A DNA stretch of 64,000 nt from Azadirachta indica. Its lineage: Eukaryota; Streptophyta; Magnoliopsida; Sapindales; Meliaceae. Every line of letters starts with the position of its first letter. The first letter of the stretch is position 1. The stretch covers positions 5,850,545 through 5,914,544 of the forward strand of contig CM040447.1 of assembly GCA_022749755.1 (NCBI GenBank). Direction: 5' to 3'. A program made the position numbers and the translations under genes. This document shows, piece after piece, positions 38,859 through 51,783 of the stretch. Below the pieces are notes generated by a model. It was not told the DNA's origin, did not search any database, and worked only from the letters and a program-made list of their open reading frames with translations.

Positions 38859-41800
38859 TCAGTTTCTTCTGCAGCAGGGTTTTACTCGACAACATTTGTT
38901 AGCCTTGACTGAAAAATGTATTGTCTGTTCCTTAATATGCTTCCAGGTCAGACTAGCTCCTGATCTAGATGACCATGCAGAATATAATGTTTCGGCAGCT
39001 TGTGTTGAGAAACCATTCTTGCTAAGATCTAGTAGTTGCAACTGCTTTGCCATGCCGATGGCTGTTGAAAGTTCTTGAATGAACTGGCACTTGAAAGATG
39101 AATTCTTTTGACATGAGCTCGTGCAACTATCATCAAATGCAGATGCAGCATTTTCTGCTTGGATCTGATCATCTTCACTATCAGCGACTTCAAGCTGATT
39201 GCCTTCAGTTTTCATAGGACATAAATCCTGATGATTGGTATCAGCTTCCTTAGATGGACATTCCTTGTCTGAAAAGTCAGATGTATTGAGCTTGGGCGGT
39301 AAAATTTCAGAGCTCGGATTTGTTGTTAAGTTGTGCTGTAGAGCCAACTGTTTATCCATGTCTGCATTGTCAGCAAGATTGAGCTCCTCCAGAGTGTCAT
39401 TCTCTGCTCGACAATAAACACAGGGAAAAAATGTTCAGTTTGAAGGTATAAAACGTGAAATCAGATTGTGTTTTACATGTCAAACCTGATAGCGCCTGGA
39501 TAATCTGAAGAACTCCAGCAAGCCCCAGCTGACACTTGTTTAGTACTAAGACTCTAAGACAACATTGAGGATTTGTAAGCATTGATGCTAATGCATTGGA
39601 GCTCTGCATTCATAGGTCCAGTCACATTCATTAGCGTGCAGAAAGCTTAGATTTAAGTGCCTAAACTAACAACCCGGTGTGCAATTTATCTAGAATCTGA
39701 ATACGTATGTTATGTTCTCTTTTGATTAAAACATATCTTTGATGCATAGATAAAAAGAATAGGAGTATATTGTGAGCCAATTTATTATACAAATAAAATT
39801 AAAGGGGATATATCTCAGTAATTTTCCTAGAGAAAGCATCAGTATATCTAGCACAAATTGTTAGCATCATTGTTAGCATCATTAATAAGAAACTTATTAA
39901 ATGTTTGAATAATGAAAATAAAAATCCAGATTTTTAAGAGAAACAGACAACAATAGCATGCATACTAAACGAAAAGTAGCAAGAAGACAAGTATCATAAA
40001 TTGATGTAGAACAAACCTCTTGTGTAATAGGATTTCCTCCAAGGTTCAGTTCAAAAATGCCGTGTACTAGACTAACATTGGCGGCAAAATTGTGAATGCT
40101 AGTAGATGTGAGTCCACAAAATGACAGGTCAAGTTTCAAAGATTCTTGAGCTCCGCTGAACAATGACTCAATTAATTGTGATGCCCCATCCTACATATGA
40201 TATCAATTTCAGGTTTTGTGAAGCAAAGTTGCTTATAAGTATATTTTTTAAGTTCCAGAATAAATAGACGGTTCACTTACAGTTCCTATACCAGTGCTCC
40301 CGAGCATTAGCTGTGTCAAACATGACGTCTCAGCAAGTTGGCAAATGCTATCTACAACAAGTTTGCTTAGCTTCAAACCATTGAGATTCAGCTCTGAAAA
40401 ACTGCATACAATCAATTTCAGATTTCTGTAATATATAATTCACAAGTAAACATTGTAAACAAGTAAAAATAAAGAATGTAGTTCCATATTTTTTTCATAC
40501 CTTTTTAATGTGGCGAGTTTGACCACTAAGTTAATGATAGCATTCCCAGTCACTGGGTGGTTGTATCCTGTCCAAGAAAAATAGACTTTCAAAATATTTT
40601 ATGCAACAAATAAAGAGTATATTGAAGATTCTTAGTAACATATTTGCTAAGCATACCTATGCATAGTTGGGATAGCACAGAATCAGCGCCCAGTGCATCA
40701 GCAGCCTTCAGGATTGTTCTGGATGTGATAGAACAGTTTTCGATATTCAAGCTGTAAAGGGCTACAAAAGCAGAACCACATTCAAGCATTACAACTCATA
40801 ATTGTACATATTGGTCTGTATCAACTGGCAAAACCTTACCCGAACTACTTGTTGAAACAACATTGGATCCAGAAAAAGAAGCAAAATGATAATGATAATC
40901 ACATAAAAATGACACAATACAATAACTGGCATCCAAATCTTGAACCATATAAAGATAATATTTGAATAGTTGAGCAGCAATGAGAGCTATTTTACCTTTG
41001 CAATTTCTCAAAATCGATGAAAGGTAAGAACCACATGCATCAGTGAGGCGATTTCCAGAGAGATTAAGCACTCCCAGTCGAGTGAATAGCACAGGACATT
41101 CACAAATCTGATAATCAGTAATAGAATAAATAGATCAAGTCGAAGTCAAATGAGGGTATTGCTCACTTCAGTTTTGATAATAATAAAAACTATATATTTC
41201 AAATAACAGAATCAACGTCTCAAGCAGTTACAGATTGTGTGATGAATAATTACATAACCTAAAATCTCTCTTAAAATCACAGATTCATAACATCATGCCT
41301 ATCTTGATGTATGAACGGATACATATACAAGTCAATCTTCAACTAGGTACCAAGCAGTTCAATGGAATGTAAGATATGCCACTTATAAGGTGTTAGCAAT
41401 TAATTACTATTTTTAGGTTTCTGTCTATTATCAGAAGTTTTTAGGTCAAAAATGATAATGTAACATGGTCTGTGTGTATGAAAAATTGTGTTTGTTTTTG
41501 TTGCTACCCTTGTGGTTGTATTTGACCCTTGTGCCTTTCATGTGAGAGGGCATGTTAGAGCTTAAAAACATTTTTTGAGCACTTACCTATTAGTTTAATC
41601 TTTTAAATCAAATGGTTATTTAAGATTGTATCATGCCAGGTTGACCAAGTGCACTTGTCTATGAATCTTCCCATTGTAATAATAACATTATGATAAGCAG
41701 TGTTTGTATTTGTTGTCTTGCTGCTGCGGTTGTATATAATACTCAAGCCTTGTCTGCAAAGAGTGTCTCAGAGTTTAGAAACTATTATTGGGCTGTTACC

Positions 41801-44800
41801 TATCAATCAAAGCTTTTAGATCCAGTGAAGCACACGGTTATTTCAGTAGAATAAGTGACAATTCTCTCTACCAGCATGTAGAAAGAAGTGAAAGTTGAAA
41901 ACAGCAGCATTAAAATTTTCTTTATATCAGAATGTACAAAGGGAATTTGAGCCAATATTCAAATTTTCATATGAAAGAAGGGGTTGAATCAGAAGAATAA
42001 GGAGGTTGAGTGGTTTAAAAAAAATCAATACAAGCAGGAACAAATAAGAAAATAAAATATTTTGCAGATGCAGAAGTGAAAACAGTCATTGCAAGATGGG
42101 TTACAAACCTGAAACAAAGCAGTTGGACCAAATCGGTTGCAATGCAAATCCAAAGTTAAGTCACCATATTTTTGGCCTGATGAAGAAAAAAACTGTTGAA
42201 GTTTCTCCATTGTCCCGTTTCCTAGGAAACAGCAAATCAACAGACAGCCAATGTCAGCCAAAAAGATTTCAGAGTAAGATTCACATCTTAGGAAATATAA
42301 CATGTCACAGAACCGAAGTGTGAAAACTTCTAAGCATGTAAAACTATTGGTGAGTGCACAATATGTTGAAGATAAACAACTCTAAAAGAAATAAATCAAA
42401 GATGGACTGATAAACAGATCACCTAACAAGTTGTGAGAAAGGTCTAGCATGGCAACTGTTTTATGGGCATGCAGGGCATTCAACAGTGGAGTTACCGAGA
42501 TATCTTGCAATTCACATTCAGAGACAACAACTTCATCCTCTACCTGTTAAAAGAAACACGAAGAATTTGAACATCCAACTGTGAAAATGTATTAATGTAG
42601 TTTGCAGCAATTTCTAGAATAGACAGCAAGATAAGGAAGATTTTTACTAACCAATACCGATTAAACCTACATCCTACCTCTGAAATGTAGAGTTTTTTAA
42701 GCAATTTCAAATTTGGTGCCTCTGATAACTCCTTGCAGCAGTCAATATACAGCTTCATCAAGCGCTTTTGAACCCACCCTGAAAGATATATCATCAATGA
42801 ATATATTACCCATTTAATAAATGAATGAAAAGCAATTGGATGCGGAAATAAATGCATTCCCACATTGAAATGGTTAAAACACCAGAAATAGTTAAGCATA
42901 CACAAAAAGAAAAAATAGGCTATCATATCATAACTTCTTGAAATAACAAAGATTTTGTAAAACAAACCGTCAATAAAAACTTCAACCATATCTTTTCCCA
43001 GTTGATCCTTAAAAGTGTCAAACGTTTCCAAGGATTCTAGAGCTCTTTCACCCCATTTCATATGCTGAATTATGGGCAGCAAACCTAGTGAGATACAAGT
43101 TGCAGATCAGTAGAACTCTAATAAACTTTGTGAGAACTAACAATTGAAAGAATATGAGATGAGGGAAGAGAAGCATGTGAAAAATGATAAGGAAGCATGC
43201 AGATTCTTGGACGTGATTTGTGTCACACAAGATGCATAAGAAAAACAGAATATTCTAGGCAAAGCCAGAACTTAAGTTTCCGTTACATGAAATTGCATGT
43301 GTAGCAAAAATAGACAACACCTAACCTATTTAAGGCTTAATCCAAGTGTCAGATGGAAATTATATGGAACCCACCCTTGAAAACAGGGCAGCCAATATTC
43401 AGTCATCCCTGCCAATAATTGGCTTTTAAGTGTTAAGGGCATTTGTACGAATCACTTTGTGGGTGCTATACTTGCAACAACACTTTTTAGAACAAGGCCA
43501 ACAGCAAATTGGAAACACAAGTGCCTGCATTATGCAATGTTTGAATTGATCTCTAAACTGGCCACAGTTGATTCATCAACTGAAATTAGGAAATTTTTAC
43601 AGCTAAGTAGTTAACCAGCAGGATTTAGCTGGAAGTTCCTACCTTTAGATCTCTTCTCTGTGGAAAGCTTCATATAATATAAGCAAGCCAGCTCAACCTT
43701 CAAAGACTCGAGGTTCAACCTATCATCAGCAATGCATGAACGTGCTTCCAAATGTACCAGCTCATTGTCAATTTTGAATGTTACAAATTGCTGCAATTTG
43801 TGCAACAAATCAAAGGTTAGCAGAACATGCAACAACAACACCCATCGTAATATTAACAAGAATTGTGCACACCATTCTTGTTAACTAGGTATACAACATA
43901 TTATTTACATGAGCATTCATTTAGGCCAACAATCCCTGAAAGAAGTAGTATATATGTCCTCAATTAAAGCAGGCATCAAAATCAGGCACAAAAACAAATC
44001 AAAGCCACTAATATGAGAAATATATTGACCATATTACTGTGGCCAATCATCCAGATGCATTGTAGATTTATTTTTTGTTATTGTTCCTTAAATCCAAGGA
44101 TCTACCACAGGTGCCTGAGCAGTAATGAATAGTGTACGTTCTATGCCTGAAGAAACAGGATAATGGAGCCATGTATAAACAATAACAATAACAACAATAA
44201 TGTAGTGAAAACATATGTGAGTTCCATAACACATTTGCAAGAAATGCAAATAATACCCACATCATTATCATCATCAGGATTATGCAACTTGGAAGAAGAA
44301 GGGTTGTGCTTGTGCACTAGGTTTCTAGAGACATCAATATCATCTTTCGAACAACTAGTAGCAAAATCAGATGCCATGAGGAACTTCTCAGTGCATCTAA
44401 TAGCATTCCCATTTGGGTTGGTTGGATTAGAAGACATGAATTTGTATGAACATGTGCTTTCTTCAACATTAATGGGATTTTCTGAACTGTTGACACAATT
44501 GGAATCTGCTGCTGGGACATCCTGCCAGCCAAAGGATAAACCACTAAGGAACCAACTTCATAATGAAAGCAATGTACAACAAGGATTGATGCAAGGCCTT
44601 CCAAACCTGATATTTACGAGCAGGAGTAGCTGAAACACTTTTGTCCTTAACTGCAATCAGACAAACAAAACACCTCTTGACTAAGATGCAATAGCAATGA
44701 AAATATAAGATTAAATCAATAAATCATTAAGAAGACCTACATTCATCAGAAGTTGCAACAGCTTCAACTAGACTTTTCGAAAGCCTTCTTTTCAAGGATT

Positions 44801-47800
44801 CCACCTCATCATCCTTTTCATCTTCATCATCAGAAAGGATTACACGAACACGCTTACGACCAACACTCGTCTGCTGACTATTAATTAATTTAGAGAAATT
44901 TTTTGGAGAAGCTTCAGTTGGCTTAGTACACATATTCTGTTTTTTCACATATGCTGTTTTCATTTTGGATGATCTTTCACAGGACCGAAGAAATGAAATT
45001 AGAGGTGCATCTTCTTTTAACTCTTCTTGCTCAGCTAAACTCTTTGTTTGACCTGAACCAGATTTACTCATCTCAGCTGAGCCGGAAGCACTAGACCTAC
45101 TATCTGACAAATGATCATTCCCTTCTGTGTCAGTTTCTGAGCAGCAATCTTTTGCTACATCTTGAGCTTCAAGATTCCTGTTTTTATACTCCTTCAACTT
45201 ATCAATTGCATGCTGCAACCTCCTGCAGAAAAGCAGCTTTCTTAAGCAATAACAAATACTTGGCCAGGAACAAAGTTCAAACATCTCAAGTAATGCATTA
45301 TATATTACAAGCCTTAAAGTCAATATATAAAATATTTTAATTCAGGTTTTGGCCTTTATTTGCAGAATTCCACTTTCTTCACCACAGCATTAGACAACAG
45401 CTAGCCTAAATAGATAATAAGATTCACATCAAGCACATTTACCTGGCCTCTTCGACATTGTCAAACCTTATCATGTGACTATAGTGCATATTCTCTAGTG
45501 CAGAAAGCTGAACAGAAGGAAGATTAGCTTCAACAGCAATCCTGCAGAACAAAATGATAAAGCCAGTACAATTTCACTTAAAACTGAAATCAACTATGAC
45601 AAGTTGCATTTGCATGCAAACAATCTGTTCTAAAGCATCATCTTATTGGGTGAATATGTCAAGATGAAGTGGGTTATTGGTAGACAACCTCTCTGTCCAA
45701 CAAAAAGCAGGACAAATCAGGTTTCTCAGATGATTAGTACCACAGCCTTGTTTAAAAAAACTGCAGAGCTAAGCAATCAAATTAATATCATACATAAAGC
45801 ATAAAAGAACGCAGCCAATACAATAAATCAATTTACCTGGGCATGGTGATTGGAGTTTAAAACCATAAATACACATACAGTTTACAAACTATATTTCCTT
45901 ATTGTTATATTTTGTTATAAATCCTGCATGTGACAGCTGCTGTTTGTTAGATAGATATTATACTTTTGTAGTAATCAGTTACATAAATGTTATATTTTGT
46001 TATGAAGTGGGTTATTGGTAGACAACCTTTCTGTCCAACAAAAAGCAGGACGAATCAGGTTTCTCAGATGATTAGTACCACAGCCATGTTTAAACAAACT
46101 GCAGAGCTAAGCAATCAAATTAATATCATACATAATGCATAAAAGAACACAGCCAATACAAGAAGTCAATTTTCCTGGGCATGGTGATTGGGGTTTAAAA
46201 CCATAAATGCACATACAGTTTACAAACTATATTTCATCATTGTTATATTTTGTTATAAATCCTGCATGTGACAGCTGCTGTTTGTTAGATAGATATTATA
46301 TTTTTGTAGTAATCAGTTACATAAATGTTATATTTTGTTATGAAGTGAGTTATTGGGTAGACAACCTCTATGTCCAACAAAAAGCAGGACGAATCAGGTT
46401 TCTCAAATGATTAGTACCACAGCCATGTTTAAACAAACTGCAGAGCAAAGCAATCAAATTAATATCGTACATAAAGCATAAAAGAATGCAGCCAATACAA
46501 GAAATCAATTTGCCTGGGCATGGTGATTGGATTTTAAAACCATATTTGCGCATACAGTTATACAAACTATATTTCATTATTGTTATATTTTGTTATAAAT
46601 CCTGCATGTAACAGCTGCTGCTTAGTACATACATATTATATTTTTGTAGTAATCAGTAGTCTTTATTATATCCTAATGTATGCATTCTGAAGTCATTGGC
46701 TGCATATCAAGCACATGAAAATATTAAAAAGAAAAAGAGGATGTAGTTTATAATTCTAGATGCATCTAAGGCCTCTAAGAGGAGTGTCAAGCCTGTAGTA
46801 AAATTAAGCCCCATTCAAAGAAATATGCAACTTAGGAAGCTATTCATGGTCCCAACTTCTCAGTAATATTCTATTGATTAGGAAAATAAAGAATGCACAT
46901 GTTTACCTATAGCCCTCTTCAAATGCATCAAGTGCTCCGACCCAATCACCATCACAATCCAATACATCACCAATATTGATTTTTGCCAATGCTTGACCCT
47001 GAAATCAATAGCTTTTCACTGTAAGAATTTACCAACCACCAAGTACAATGCATCCCCAGACATAGCACCCGATATGAAATCCACATATAATCCACAAGAT
47101 GACACCATCCTTAATCATAAAACTCATGCTATGAAAATGCTTAAATTGCCAAGGTCAACTAGGTATAATCGGCATAACAAGGATTCTAATTTCAGCTTTA
47201 TCCTATTTCTCTGTTGAAATTAACAAAATATAAATCTAGCACTATAGATCATAATGCCACCACCAAACTTACCTCCAAATTGCCAATTGACTTGTAGATA
47301 TCCAAACTCTTTGTATACCATTTAATGGCTTTGTTGAATTTTCTCAGCTTCTGGTATGATTCTCCGATAACTAAAAATGCATCACTTAGCTTTTCCTTGT
47401 CGCAAAGCTGACTTGCTATTCTCTTCTTTCTTTTTGCATATTCACGATGCTAAACCAAAAACTTTAAGAGAATAAATGAAACAGTTTAAATACATAAAAA
47501 ACAAAGTAATTACAGGCTAACTCAATTCCTTCTACGGGCCTCTTGGATGTGCCAAATGAACCATACATATCACTAAATAGAGAGGCAAGAGCCTCATGCA
47601 AGGTATACCCTAATTTTCTGTTCCTTCAAGAACCACTTTATACATGACTGCACTGCATAATACAAATATATAAAGCTCAAAATGGAATGAAAAGGCTTTC
47701 AGCCCTGCTGGTTATTTCATTTAGCTATGAAATGAGCCCTGGGAATAATGAATCACACTCTTGGCACTTATGCAGACATGTGGAGGAAACAAATTTCAGA

Positions 47801-49556
47801 ACAAAATTACCAGAATAATGCACAAGTGAAGCACAATATATATCAGAACATATAGTTGTGATGTTTGGAAATTGACAACTTCCAACATACGTAAATAGAA
47901 AAGATTTCATGCAATGAAGAGGAGTTGATGATTAAGAAGATTAAAAGTGAAGAGATGTTGTGTATTACGCAGAAAACAAACCTTGAGCCATGCAAATATC
48001 ATGCTTGATTTCTCAATAAGACGGTCAAGAGATGCATTCTGCTGCAGCAGACATTTCCGCTCATTTGATGTGCCTTTTGCAATAACCATCTTTCTTGTTA
48101 GCTTCTTAAGATTCTGTTCTTCTTTCTTCAGTTCATCCATTACTTCCATGGCCTTTTTCACGGTTTCAATATTTTGATCAATTTGGCTAACTAAAGCATC
48201 CTCATCTTCCATGGATTTTGCCAATTTTAATGCCTTCTGATAACAAAGAATGGCCTCATCATACTTTTGAACCCTGTAATGCAGTTCACCTAGATTGATG
48301 TAGCCTTTTGCCTCACCTTGACAATGCCCAATTCTCTTGCAAATTATGATATCCTTCTCAATGTGCTCCCGAGATTTATCCCACATTCTTAGCTCCATGT
48401 ACACATTTCCAAGGTTATGATGAAGCCTGGTACGCCCATCATCTTCTTCACTCACCTCTTCTTCATCACATATCTCTAATCCTTTAATAAGGAACTTCTT
48501 GGCTTCTTCCAGATTATCAAGATCCATTTCAAGCATTCCAATGTTGTTATGTGCATCAATATATTCTTTAAGGAAAGAAGATCTATTGGTAGGTGGATTT
48601 TCCTTCAGAGTCTGAGCAAGCTTCATAGCAGATTTGAAATACTTCTTGGCATTGCGAACTGAGTAGTGATCGTCATCAGATCTTAAAAACATTTCATGGT
48701 ATGTACGACCAAGTTGGGTGCTAGCTCTTTGTTGCTCAACAAGGTCATTTGCATCCTTGGCAAGCTCTAAATGTTTTTTCTACAAACAAATTAACAATCA
48801 CAAACAATATATAAGAATTTTGTTCAATTACCAGAGCCACTGACTCTTGGTTAAGTAAAGCATGAGTTCACCAAAAACAATTAAATTAATATGAAATAAT
48901 AAAAATTAATGGTGCATTCCACAAATGAAGATAGATCCATGTTATGTGTGGGATGCTGAAAGCAGTTTTAAATAGCTTAACAAGCTTTCCTATCCATTTT
49001 TCAATGTTTGGTTAAAGTACAAGAAGCATAATTTTTCCTAATAAATCAAACTTTTAAGATGTGAAACTCCATTCGAATTCTCTAAGCAGCCAAATAATGT
49101 CAAAAACAAATAATCAGCAACAAATAGTCTTGCAAGGAACGGCAAACATCTAAGATTTTATGGATATCACAAAAATTAAACAAACCCATAAAAAAAAAAG
49201 CTTTCTTTTCTATCAAAAAACCAGGGATTTACGACACATTGAATCGTTAAATGACTAAATTATAGCAATCAAATAATTAATACCTGATAAACCAATGCAT
49301 CTTCAAAGTACTCGAGGCGTAAATACACTTCACCGAGAGACTGACAAGTGGGCAATAAGTGCTTTTCAGGCAAGTACTTAACAGAAATATCGTAATCAAT
49401 ACGAAACCATTTGAGAGCCTCGACGTACTCTCCTCTGTTCTTCAGAAAGTCACCGATCACGTTTGCCCATCGCGCCTCCTCCTGTCTGTTCCCCTCCGCC
49501 TTCGCACTCCGATACGCACGTTTCGCCGCGCTTAATTGCACCTCCTCTCTGCCCAT
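38859..49556 (-). CDS. TSK: TONSOKU (TSK/MGOUN3/BRUSHY1) TPR-LRR protein, 20 coding exons, 1355 aa
   Basis: Coding exons, in order: 49284-49556, 47982-48779, 47273-47449, 46907-46998, 45443-45541, 44741-45222, 44607-44650, 44261-44521, 43643-43790, 42968-43084, 42678-42778, 42423-42543, 42109-42221, 40996-41107, 40657-40761, 40501-40567, 40281-40401, 40017-40190, 39486-39603, 38859-39403. All introns are GT-AG and the exons total 4068 bases in one frame (Arabidopsis TSK is about 1311 aa). Residues 1-480 are TPR repeats (start [49 protein letters not shown]). Residues about 480-860 include an acidic stretch ([13 protein letters not shown]) and a low-complexity linker. Residues about 865-1355 carry leucine-rich repeats ([36 protein letters not shown]). 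The family acts in the nucleus in replication-coupled repair and heritable silencing; its TPR domain is reported to read replication-deposited histone H3.1. No lesion seen. Confidence 0.96.
41488..41849. repeat. Diverged direct duplication in TSK intron 13
   Basis: Two related blocks of roughly 140-150 bases, anchored by GTGTTTGT (41488 and 41700) and GGTTATTT (41614 and 41836), lie about 212-222 bases apart inside the 1001-base intron between exons 42109-42221 and 40996-41107. Identity is low but collinear over several short anchors. Confidence 0.5.
45666..46657. repeat. 338-bp tandem repeat, about 2.9 copies, in TSK intron 4
   Basis: Three head-to-tail copies start at GAAGTGGGTTATTGG (45666), the same string (46004) and a slightly changed form (46342), so the period is 338 both times. 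Copies are nearly identical apart from scattered substitutions and small indels, implying recent expansion. The array fills most of the 1365-base intron between the exons at 46907-46998 and 45443-45541. Copy 1 contains a donor-like GTAAAT on the gene strand that copies 2 and 3 lack. Confidence 0.93.
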
Positions 49557-49691
49557 CGCAGATTGGATTCTGCTCTAGGGTCTGGCTTTGTTATTATAAT
49601 TATATTATTATTATTTGCTGTTTCAATTTCTTCGTCGAAAGAAAATCAGGGTTTTTGTTTTTGAAATAATTTTAGTACCAAAAAGGGCGAG

Positions 49692-49755
49692 TTCCCGCCA
49701 AATAAATGAAGAGCGCTGATTCATTGTTCCCTTTCGGCCCGTCCGACCCGGCCCA
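49692..49755 (-). promoter_or_regulatory. TSK proximal promoter: E2F site and site-II element
   Basis: On the minus strand TTTGGCGGGAA occupies 49692-49702, a perfect match to the E2F consensus, 136-146 bases upstream of the TSK start codon. A site-II-like TGGGCC lies at 49750-49755, just before the transposon boundary at 49764-49772. TSK is reported to be expressed in S phase, which an E2F site would explain. GC-rich sequence ends abruptly at the transposon. Confidence 0.6.
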
Positions 49756-49772
49756 ATAATATTTTCATTTTA

Positions 49773-50913
49773 GGAAAATAATAAAAAATACCACCGTTTT
49801 GTATAAAAATTGGAAAAATACCCCCGAACAAATTTTCAAAAAAAAAATTTCCCTTTTTCACCCAACCAGACGGAATTGCCCTCATCACCTTTTTTTTTAT
49901 CCTTTTCTACTTTCTTTCTTCTTCTTTTTCTTATTCTTTCCTCTATAAAACGGCAAACAACCCAAGCAATTCCCTTTTTGTCTTCTTGTTCTATACATTG
50001 TATTGATTGGAATGGAATCTTACTGCTAAACCATTATTTAGTCAAATTACAAGGTTTATTGCAAAGGTTAGTATTTATAGTGGTTGCAATTGGAAAAAAA
50101 TCTGGGACAGTGGAGAGGCTTTAGTTGATTTAGGGAGAGATTTTCAAGTTTTATTGAATTCAAAAGTAGGGCGAAAATTTATCCCACTTGAAAGTAACTT
50201 TTGAATAAGGCGAATTTGTCCCATTTTCGAGTTGCACTTTCGAGTTCGATAAAAACAGCATCCCAGATGGATGGATGCTTGTGTTAAGTAATAAAAACTA
50301 GTAATAGTGGGTTTTTTTACAATCGATTTACTCTTATTTCTAGTTTTTAGTGCAATTATAAGTTATCAATTACGATAGTTGCTCGGTTAGGAGGTTTTTA
50401 GGAACGTACTCCGAATAGTGGTGATGTTTACATCAATAGAGAAGTTAGATTATTTTGTATAGATCAGAATATAACATATGAACATTTTATGCAAATTGCA
50501 TATGCATCATATGGGATTAATCTGGCTGAAGAAACTATCATAATGAAAGCGATCTTTCTTAACAGCGCACAAGTTGTGGATTGTCTTAAACAGTGGCACC
50601 TATCAACACTAAATCTAGTTTTCACACCTTTATGAATGTTAATAATGCAACTTTTGTTAACGTGAGGAATCATTGTTACCTGTATTTGACCAAGGAACAA
50701 GTTAACATTGGAGAGCATTTTGGGTCACATGTTTTTCAACATCGTGGTGCGAGTGGCCTACCATGCCCCCATTCAAGTCCTCCAGTGGGAGTAATTAGCT
50801 TGGCGATACATTTCAGTATCATATGAACACTTTATGAGTGCCTTTATAAACATACTCCATGGGGGTATTTGAGAATTTTTCTTATAAAATAGGGATATTT
50901 TTGGTTATTTTCC
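49773..50913. mobile_element. Mutator-like element (1141 bp) inserted upstream of TSK
   Basis: The ends are inverted: the left end begins GGAAAATAATAAAAAATAC and the right end, read inward, begins GGAAAATAACCAAAAATAT. Similarity continues for about 53 bases to AAATACCCCC in both. The element is flanked by identical 9-base direct repeats TTCATTTTA at 49764-49772 and 50914-50922, the target-site length of Mutator transposons. Inside are a TATAAAA box (49944-49950), a CT-rich leader and a degenerate coding relic on the plus strand. It is too short and broken to be autonomous. Confidence 0.88.
50402..50830 (+). pseudogene. Degenerate MuDR-type transposase N-terminal fragment
   Basis: One frame from 50402 reads for 77 codons, including INREVRLFCID, ITYEHFMQIAYASYGIN and EETIIMKAIF, before a stop near 50632. 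This pattern (basic strand, 'ITYE' helix, then 'IMK' strand) resembles the PB1-like N-terminal domain found in plant MuDR-family transposases. A stop precedes it directly and the sequence continues in another frame (VNNATFVNVRNHCYLYLT). No catalytic domain is present. The family call is from pattern memory and could be wrong, but its position between Mutator-type inverted repeats supports it. Confidence 0.4.
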
Positions 50914-51186
50914 TTCATTTTAATTGTTATTCTCTAATATTTTTAAATGATTCCTATTTATTTATAAAAATAAAAATAAAAAAAATTTAAAAAGTCTTCA
51001 CTAGGAAAAAATAGAAGTGTCTCCTACCTCATTTATAAAATAATATGTTGAAGTACTAAGTCTAATTTCACTTTCATGTAAATGCTACATAAAAAATGTA
51101 AATAAGATGACCAATTAGTATATTATGTGTTATAATTAAACTAAATGATAGCCAAACAAAATATATATGTTAACATGTATCTTAAG

Positions 51187-51212
51187 GATATATATATATA
51201 TATATATATATA
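51187..51212. repeat. (TA)n microsatellite; similar runs at 51680-51705 and 53816-53840
   Basis: Pure TA dinucleotide runs of about 12 units at three sites within 2.7 kb around the DUF2431 relics. Confidence 0.9.
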
Positions 51213-51674
51213 CTTTTTATATTAAAAACGTAGAGAACATATACTACACATTTTAAATAATTATCTCAAATTTTTTACATTTTTAAGTGATTTTTTTAAT
51301 ATTACGATTTTTTTATAGTATACAAATATTTATATGAAGTGTCTATTAAGAGTTTAGATATTACAATTATAAAATACCATATATATTTACCACATATATT
51401 TCTATATAATATGTATATTATTGACCTTTAAATTTGAAGGATATTTGTTCACGTATATATAACAGATAGAAAATCTCATTTTAAAGTAGGGAGTCCTATC
51501 CTAAGACAGGATGAGGGAGAAAGTGTATGATCATATGATATATTTATACTAACTTTTAAAATGACTTACTATCCAATCTTATTATTTAATCGATAAATAT
51601 CAAGTAAAGTGATACAAGACACTTGCTATAAATAGTTGAAAATATAATATCCTTATTGATCAAACTTATGTTTT

Positions 51675-51706
<32 letters not shown>

Positions 51707-51783
51707 GAGGGAACATATATAGTTTTCAGAAAAAGATAGATCAATGAAACTTTGTGCTCTATACACATACAATACAACCCAAA

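Noticed and set aside
49810..50204. Two plus-strand frames in the leader of the Mutator-like element
   Set aside because: CT-rich leader sequence; no recognisable domain.
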